Below, one piece after another: positions 5,131 to 8,660 of a DNA stretch of 8,660 bases. Within the stretch, counting starts at the first letter, position 1; each line of letters opens with the position of its first letter. The stretch is from Bacillota bacterium (GTDB lineage Bacteria; Bacillota; Clostridia; Christensenellales; Aristaeellaceae): contig JAEWAH010000115.1 in the NCBI GenBank assembly GCA_023391725.1, forward strand, positions 1-8,660, read 5' to 3'. Below the pieces are notes generated by a model that saw nothing but the letters and a program-made list of their open reading frames with translations, made no database searches and was not told the DNA's origin. A program made the translations under genes and the position numbers.

Positions 5131-6393
5131 TCACCCCAGCTTCACCACATCAGGATCAATATCCAGCGTGGCAAAGTAATCCTTTGCGGTCTCAGCGCGG
5201 CGGATCAATTGGAAGGAACCGTCCTCCTTATAAAGGACCTCGGCGCTGCGCAGCTTGCCGTTATAGTTGTAGCCCATGGAGAAACCATGTGCCCCGGTAT
5301 CGTGGATCACCACGGTATCGCCCATGTCGATCCAGGGCAGCGGCCGGTGGATGGCGAACTTGTCGTTGTTCTCGCACAGGGAGCCGGTGATGTCATACAC
5401 ATATTCTTCCGGCAGATCGCGCTTGCCCGCCACGTGGATGTGGTGGTACGCGCCGTACATGGCCGGGCGCATGAGGTTGGCGGCGCAGGCGTCCAGGCCG
5501 ATATAGTGGCGGTAGGTATCCTTGCGGCTGGTGGCGGTGGTGACGAGCCATCCGTAAGGCCCGGTCATATGGCGGCCAAGCTCGGTCTTGATGGCTACGT
5601 CCCGAATATTCAAGGGGCCAAACACTTCCTCATAGGCCTTTTTCACGCCCTGGCCGATGGCGTCAACGTTCGGCCCGGCCTCGCCCGGCCGGTAGGGGAT
5701 GCCTACGCCGCCGGAGAGGTTCACAAACGCCAGTTTCAGCCCCGTCTCCTGATGAAGCTCCGCCGCGACCTGGAAAAGCAGCCTTGCCAGGCCCGGATAA
5801 TAGCTGTTGTCTGTGGTGTTGCTGGACAGGAAGGCATGGATGCCAAAGGACTTGGCGCCCAGTTCCTTAAGCTTTTTGAGTCCCTCGGTCATCTGCGCCC
5901 GGGTAAAGCCGTACTTGGCCTCGCCGGGGTTGCCCATGATGGTGTTGCCGATGGCGAAATCCCCGCCGGGGTTATATCGGCAGCAGATGCATTCCGGGAT
6001 GCCGCCGTGCTCCTTTAAAACGTCGATATGGGTGATATCGTCCAGATTGACAAAGGCATTCAGCTCCCGGGCATAATCAAACTCCTCCGGGGGCATGGCG
6101 TTGGCGCTGAACATGATCTCCCCGCCGGAGAAGCCCAGGGCCTTGGCCAGCATCAATTCCGTCATGGAGGAGCAGTCCAGACCGCAGCCTTCTTCCTTGA
6201 GAATGCGCAGGATGGCGGGGTTGGGCAGCGCCTTGACGGCAAAATACTCTTTGAAATCCGGGCACCAGGAAAAGGCTTTGTTCAGCGCCCGCGCTGTTTG
6301 GCGGATGCCCTTTTCGTCGTAAAGATGAAAAGGCGTGGGAAATTCCTTGGCCGCGCGTAAGAACACGTCGTCCGATAAAGAAAAATTCGGCAT
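5131..6393 (-). CDS. lysA: Diaminopimelate decarboxylase, PLP-dependent (variant clostridial LysA)
   Basis: 420-residue fold-type III PLP enzyme, full length. It converts meso-diaminopimelate to lysine in the last step of lysine synthesis, in the cytoplasm. The N-terminal barrel has K54 in FAVKALPNP (the Schiff-base lysine), H186 in GIHAFLSSN and the glycine loop S227GGVG that holds the cofactor phosphate. E271LGR stands where EPGR is usual; R309PAMYGAYH and C340E in G337SLCENNDKFA complete the active site contributed across the dimer. Y377 in GYNYNG should stack on PLP. Compared with textbook LysA, HAFLSSN replaces HIGSQ and GAHG replaces GAYG, marking a distinct branch; I still favour DAP as substrate because the R-P-A-x-Y-G and C-E motifs are kept. 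The start is supported by GGAAGGAG (6403-6410) nine bases upstream. The gene lies 33 bases after guaA and probably shares its transcript. Another basic amino acid or polyamine precursor as substrate is possible but less likely. Confidence 0.88.
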   Translation of the reverse strand: MPNFSLSDDVFLRAAKEFPTPFHLYDEKGIRQTARALNKAFSWCPDFKEYFAVKALPNPAILRILKEEGCGLDCSSMTELMLAKALGFSGGEIMFSANAMPPEEFDYARELNAFVNLDDITHIDVLKEHGGIPECICCRYNPGGDFAIGNTIMGNPGEAKYGFTRAQMTEGLKKLKELGAKSFGIHAFLSSNTTDNSYYPGLARLLFQVAAELHQETGLKLAFVNLSGGVGIPYRPGEAGPNVDAIGQGVKKAYEEVFGPLNIRDVAIKTELGRHMTGPYGWLVTTATSRKDTYRHYIGLDACAANLMRPAMYGAYHHIHVAGKRDLPEEYVYDITGSLCENNDKFAIHRPLPWIDMGDTVVIHDTGAHGFSMGYNYNGKLRSAEVLYKEDGSFQLIRRAETAKDYFATLDIDPDVVKLG

Positions 6394-6426
6394 GTGAAGC
6401 TGCTCCTTCCTAAGTAACGGAAAATC

Positions 6427-7971
6427 TTATTCCCACTCAATGGAGGCCGGAGGCTTGGTGGTCACGTCCAGTACCACACGGTTCACATTAGGCACTTCAT
6501 TTACAATGCGTGCGCTGATGCGCGCAATTACGTCATAGGGGATGCGCGCCCAGTCCGCGGTCATGAAGTCGTCCGTGGTCACAGCCCGAAGGGCCAAAGT
6601 ATAGTCGTACGTACGCTCGTCGCCCATGACGCCCACTGAGCGCACGCCGGTCAGCACGGTAAAGTATTGGTGAATATCCCGGTTGAGCCCCGCGTTTTGG
6701 ATCTCCTCGCGCAAGATCGCGTCGCTTTCCCGTACGATATGCACCGTTTCGGGCGTCACCTCTCCCATCACACGAATAGCCAGGCCAGGCCCAGGGAAGG
6801 GCTGGCGCCAAACAAGATCACCGGGCAACCCCAGCGTCACGCCCAGCTTGCGGACCTCGTCCTTAAAGAGCATGCGCAGCGGCTCCACCAGGCTGGTAAA
6901 GCCAAGTTCCGCCGGCAGCCCGCCCACGTTATGATGGCTCTTGATCACAGCGCTGCCCTTGACGCTTCCGCTTTCGATCACATCGGGATAGATGGTGCCC
7001 TGGGCAAAATGATTAAGCTTGCCCAGCTTGCGCGCCTCGCCCTTAAAGACCTCCAGGAAGGCAGCGCCGATTCGCTTTCGCTTTTCCTCCGGATTGATAA
7101 TGCCTTTCAAATCCCCAAAGAACCGCGCACTGGCGTCCACATGCACGAGATGCACCGGGAAAGTCTTGCTGAATACTTCCACTACTTGCTCAGCTTCGCC
7201 CTTGCGCAAAAAGCCGTGGTCCACAAACACGCAGGTGAGCCTGTCCCCAATGGCTTCATACAAAAGCGCAGCGGCCACCGAGGAATCCACCCCGCCGGAC
7301 AGGCCCAGAAGCACCGTGCCGTGTTCGCCCACCTGGTCGCGGATGCGGCGCACAGCCATTTGGGCATAGGCCTCCATGCTCCAGTCACCCACGCAGCCGC
7401 AGATATCCTTCAAAAAGTTCTTGAGGATCACGGCGCCTTCTTGCGTGTGCGTGACCTCTGGATGGAACTGGACGCCGAAAAGCCGCTTTTGAGTATTTTC
7501 CATGGCGGCGATGGGGCAGTTGTCGCTGTGCGCGGTGGCGATGAAACCTACCGGCATCTTCGATACCTGATACGTGTGGCTCAGCCAGCAGGAGGAAGCC
7601 GGGGAGGCGTTTGCAAACAGTCCGTCCCGCTTATCCATGGTCACCTGGGTGCGGCCGTACTCCCTTTGATCGGGCCGCGTGACCTGGCCGTCCAACAGCA
7701 CAGCCATCAGCTGCATGCCGTAGCAGATGCCCAGCACCGGAACGCCAAGTTCAAAGATCCCCTTGTCGCAGCTGGGCGCATCCTCATCCAGAACGCTTGC
7801 GGGACCGCCGCTTAAAATAATACCCACCGGGTTCAGATCCTTAATCTGCCGGAGGGTCGCAGTATAGGGCACCACCTCGGAATATACGTTATTCTCCCGT
7901 ACTCGCCGGGCGATAAGCTGTGTGTACTGGCCGCCAAAGTCCAGGATCACCACGCATTGGGTTAAAAGCAT
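6427..7971 (-). CDS. guaA: GMP synthase (glutamine-hydrolysing)
   Basis: 514 residues from the chosen start, normal for GuaA. It aminates XMP to GMP using ATP and glutamine, the last step of guanine nucleotide synthesis. The N-terminal class I glutaminase domain (about 5-190) has the nucleophile C83 in GICYGMQ and H170/E172 in QFHPEV, with the oxyanion region S54GGPASV. The ATP pyrophosphatase domain begins at about 200, with the P-loop L224SGGVDSS. The C-terminal dimerisation domain ends in K-P-P-A-S-I-E-W-E, the classic GuaA terminus that binds XMP. The ATG at 7969-7971 has GGGAGG (7981-7986) nine bases upstream, and the product then begins MLLTQCVVILDFGGQY as expected; an upstream in-frame start at 8010 would add 13 unconserved residues and lies in a hairpin. 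The conserved W-x-S-H motif reads WLSHTY, with Tyr where Asp is usual, a minor variation. No frameshift or missing catalytic residue. Confidence 0.96.
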   Translation of the reverse strand: MLLTQCVVILDFGGQYTQLIARRVRENNVYSEVVPYTATLRQIKDLNPVGIILSGGPASVLDEDAPSCDKGIFELGVPVLGICYGMQLMAVLLDGQVTRPDQREYGRTQVTMDKRDGLFANASPASSCWLSHTYQVSKMPVGFIATAHSDNCPIAAMENTQKRLFGVQFHPEVTHTQEGAVILKNFLKDICGCVGDWSMEAYAQMAVRRIRDQVGEHGTVLLGLSGGVDSSVAAALLYEAIGDRLTCVFVDHGFLRKGEAEQVVEVFSKTFPVHLVHVDASARFFGDLKGIINPEEKRKRIGAAFLEVFKGEARKLGKLNHFAQGTIYPDVIESGSVKGSAVIKSHHNVGGLPAELGFTSLVEPLRMLFKDEVRKLGVTLGLPGDLVWRQPFPGPGLAIRVMGEVTPETVHIVRESDAILREEIQNAGLNRDIHQYFTVLTGVRSVGVMGDERTYDYTLALRAVTTDDFMTADWARIPYDVIARISARIVNEVPNVNRVVLDVTTKPPASIEWE

Positions 7972-7997
7972 GTGGGTTATCCTCCCTGATTTTAAAG

Positions 7998-8028
7998 CCA
8001 CAGCCGGCATTTTGTCCCGGCCTTGTGG
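7998..8028 (-). promoter_or_regulatory. Leader hairpin upstream of guaA
   Basis: CCACA-GCCGG (7998-8007) pairs with CCGGC and TGTGG (8017-8021, 8024-8028), leaving a 2-base bulge (8022-8023) and a 9-base loop. On the minus strand it is followed by CTTTAAAAT and then the guaA ribosome binding site. The T-tract is too weak for a firm attenuator call; it could be a 5' stabilising stem. No purine-riboswitch core was seen. Confidence 0.4.
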
Positions 8029-8036
8029 ACTTTCCT

Positions 8037-8065
8037 ATTTTGCCACAAAACATCAACTCCTGCAA
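8037..8065 (-). promoter_or_regulatory. Weak candidate promoter for guaA-lysA
   Basis: On the minus strand TTGCAG (8060-8065) and CAAAAT (8037-8042) are 17 bases apart, and TGG precedes the -10 as an extended element. Three of six and four of six bases match consensus. Transcription would start near 8030, placing the leader hairpin at the very 5' end. A better TTGACA at 8096-8101 has no usable -10 at the right distance. Confidence 0.3.
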
Positions 8066-8215
8066 GGCCTGCGGCGAAAAATGCAAAATGAGTTCTGTCA
8101 AACGGCGCGGGGATAGACGATATGGTGTAATAACGAAGCATAAAGGGAGGGCAGGGATATGATATACAGCTTTCAGATAGAATAAAGGGCAGCCGGAACA
8201 ACTGCCTGCGCCCCC
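8066..8215. other. Gene-free part of the guaA/mrp divergent gap
   Basis: I see no protein gene, RNA gene or recognised repeat. A tiny frame at 8159-8185 (eight codons, MIYSFQIE) has a GGGAGG upstream but nothing else to support it. Confidence 0.4.
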
Positions 8216-8244
8216 TTCCCATCTCTTGCCACTGGCGTTATAAT
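8216..8244 (+). promoter_or_regulatory. Promoter of the mrp-like gene
   Basis: A perfect TATAAT (8239-8244) has a weak TTCCCA -35 (8216-8221) 17 bases upstream. The start would fall near 8251, leaving a leader of about 119 bases before the ATG at 8370, almost all of it able to pair. Confidence 0.55.
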
Positions 8245-8250
8245 GGAAGC

Positions 8251-8350
8251 GGTGTCCGGCATAAGGCCATCGCCGCAGGCGGCATATCGGCATTGGGACT
8301 CCCAAAGAGAAGGCTCTCAAAGGTGCATATGCCGCTCAAAAATCCCAGCT
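8251..8350 (+). other. Structured 5' leader of the mrp-like gene (possible RNA switch)
   Basis: A 9-bp closing stem GCGGCATAT/ATATGCCGC (8279-8287 with 8327-8335) encloses two small hairpins, TTGGG-ACT-CCCAA (8293-8305) and AGAG-AAGG-CTCT (8306-8317), a three-way-junction layout. CGGCAT occurs three times (8257-8262, 8280-8285, 8288-8293) and each copy could pair with ATGCCG at 8329-8334. GCCG at 8272-8275 can also pair with CGGC at 8280-8283, which would break the closing stem, and TGGGA (8294-8298) could pair instead with TCCCA at 8343-8347 near the ribosome binding site. No T-tract follows, so control, if any, would be on translation. It matches no riboswitch consensus I know. Confidence 0.35.
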
Positions 8351-8354
8351 GCTT

Positions 8355-8361
8355 AAGGAGG
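8355..8361 (+). promoter_or_regulatory. Ribosome binding site of the mrp-like gene
   Basis: AAGGAGG lies eight bases before the ATG at 8370-8372, a near-perfect site that fixes the start of a gene whose cysteine-rich N-terminus is not widely conserved. Confidence 0.85.
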
Positions 8362-8369
8362 TTTTCATT

Positions 8370-8660
8370 ATGACTGACAACTGCACTTCAAATTGCAGTT
8401 CCTGCGGGGTGGACTGCCCCTCCCGGAAAAAGCCCAAAGCGTCCTTTCAGGAAAAGCCTCACGACCTGAGCCACGTCAAAAAGGTCATCGGCGTGGTGAG
8501 CGGCAAGGGCGGTGTGGGCAAGTCCATGGTCACCTCGCTCCTGGCGGTAACGCTCAAACGCCGTGGCTTTAAGACCGCCATCCTGGATGCTGACGTCACC
8601 GGCCCTTCCATCCCCCGGGCGTTCGGGCTCACGGACAAGGCCACCGGCAGCGACGCCGGG
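8370..8660 (+). CDS. mrp: Mrp/Nbp35-type P-loop ATPase (iron-sulfur cluster carrier), N-terminal part
   Basis: 97 codons are present and the frame is open at the right edge. The deviant Walker A motif S44GKGGVGKS is followed by I71LDADVTGPSIPRAFG, the A' motif typical of the Mrp/ApbC/Nbp35 branch of the SIMIBI P-loop ATPases (GPS-P is the hallmark that separates it from MinD and ParA). These proteins bind and transfer iron-sulfur clusters to apoproteins in the cytoplasm in an ATP-dependent way. The N-terminus carries four cysteines, C5-x3-C9-x2-C12-x3-C16, then a short linker to about residue 35. N-terminal cysteine clusters occur in Nbp35-type proteins and in many anaerobe homologues, but this tighter spacing differs from the eukaryotic Nbp35 pattern, so whether it binds a cluster is inference. 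The C-terminal CxxC and any fused domain lie outside the window. It is transcribed divergently from guaA, behind its own promoter and a structured leader. Confidence 0.92.
   Translation, partial: MTDNCTSNCSSCGVDCPSRKKPKASFQEKPHDLSHVKKVIGVVSGKGGVGKSMVTSLLAVTLKRRGFKTAILDADVTGPSIPRAFGLTDKATGSDAG

Noticed and set aside
4897..6018. A 373-codon plus-strand open frame opposite lysA.
   Set aside because: It is the mirror of a well-supported lysA in GC-rich sequence, passes through the terminator stem at 5011-5052, and has no family resemblance.
6667..7815. A 382-codon plus-strand open frame opposite guaA.
   Set aside because: Shadow of a conserved gene with all catalytic motifs on the other strand; no ribosome binding site and no recognisable domain.
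7972..8010. An upstream start for guaA giving a 527-residue product.
   Set aside because: The ATG at 7971 has a strong GGGAGG at proper distance and gives the usual N-terminus; the extension lies in the leader hairpin.
8159..8185. An eight-codon leader peptide (MIYSFQIE) after a GGGAGG.
   Set aside because: No promoter at a sensible distance, no regulatory codon run and no attenuator downstream; chance is the simpler explanation.
8279..8335. A tRNA or known riboswitch in the mrp leader.
   Set aside because: No TTCRANNC T-loop or acceptor geometry, and no core sequence of the TPP, cobalamin, SAM, glycine, fluoride, NiCo, Moco or c-di-GMP riboswitches that I could recognise by eye.

Overview
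The window looks like chromosome from an anaerobic Gram-positive bacterium of the class Clostridia, moderately GC-rich. This is inferred from strong AGGAGG-type ribosome binding sites, a flavodiiron protein of the FprA/NorV type, a ChvE-type sugar transporter, a clostridial-looking diaminopimelate decarboxylase and an Mrp/Nbp35 ATPase. I cannot fix a genus from the sequence alone. There is no insertion sequence, phage gene, CRISPR array, tRNA or rRNA. Six genes lie on the minus strand and one, at the right edge, on the plus strand.

Layout, left to right. 1-235 is the N-terminus of a flavodiiron (A-type flavoprotein) gene running off the left edge, with a clear promoter and ribosome binding site. 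236-745 is a gene-free gap. It holds that promoter, a hairpin-dense repeat block (about 311-560) with five copies of the heptamer GCGNAGC, and a terminator for the transporter operon (675-710). 746-4683 is a three-gene sugar ABC importer read right to left: binding protein (chvE), double ATPase (mmsA), permease (mmsB). A stem-loop with a T-tract separates the binding protein from the ATPase, and the ATPase and permease overlap by four bases. 4684-5130 is a regulatory gap with a promoter for the importer embedded in a palindrome, a long hairpin-rich leader, and a possible opposite-facing promoter that would drive a short untranslated RNA ending at a terminator near 5060. 5131-7971 is a guaA-lysA pair (GMP synthase, then diaminopimelate decarboxylase) 33 bases apart. 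7972-8369 is the divergent gap between guaA and the plus-strand mrp-like gene, which enters at 8370 and runs off the right edge.

How the genes work together. The importer is a complete high-affinity monosaccharide uptake unit, and its exact sugar cannot be read from sequence. guaA and lysA are housekeeping genes for guanine nucleotides and for lysine (and control of the cell-wall precursor meso-DAP); they are probably co-transcribed but metabolically unrelated. The flavodiiron protein fits oxygen or nitric oxide defence in an anaerobe, and the Mrp-type ATPase fits iron-sulfur cluster handling.

The protein genes are ordinary. The less explained content is non-coding: the GCGNAGC block, the palindrome-centred back-to-back promoters with a candidate small RNA, and a potentially switchable structured leader in front of mrp. 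These are pattern-level hypotheses made by eye, without folding energies or database searches.
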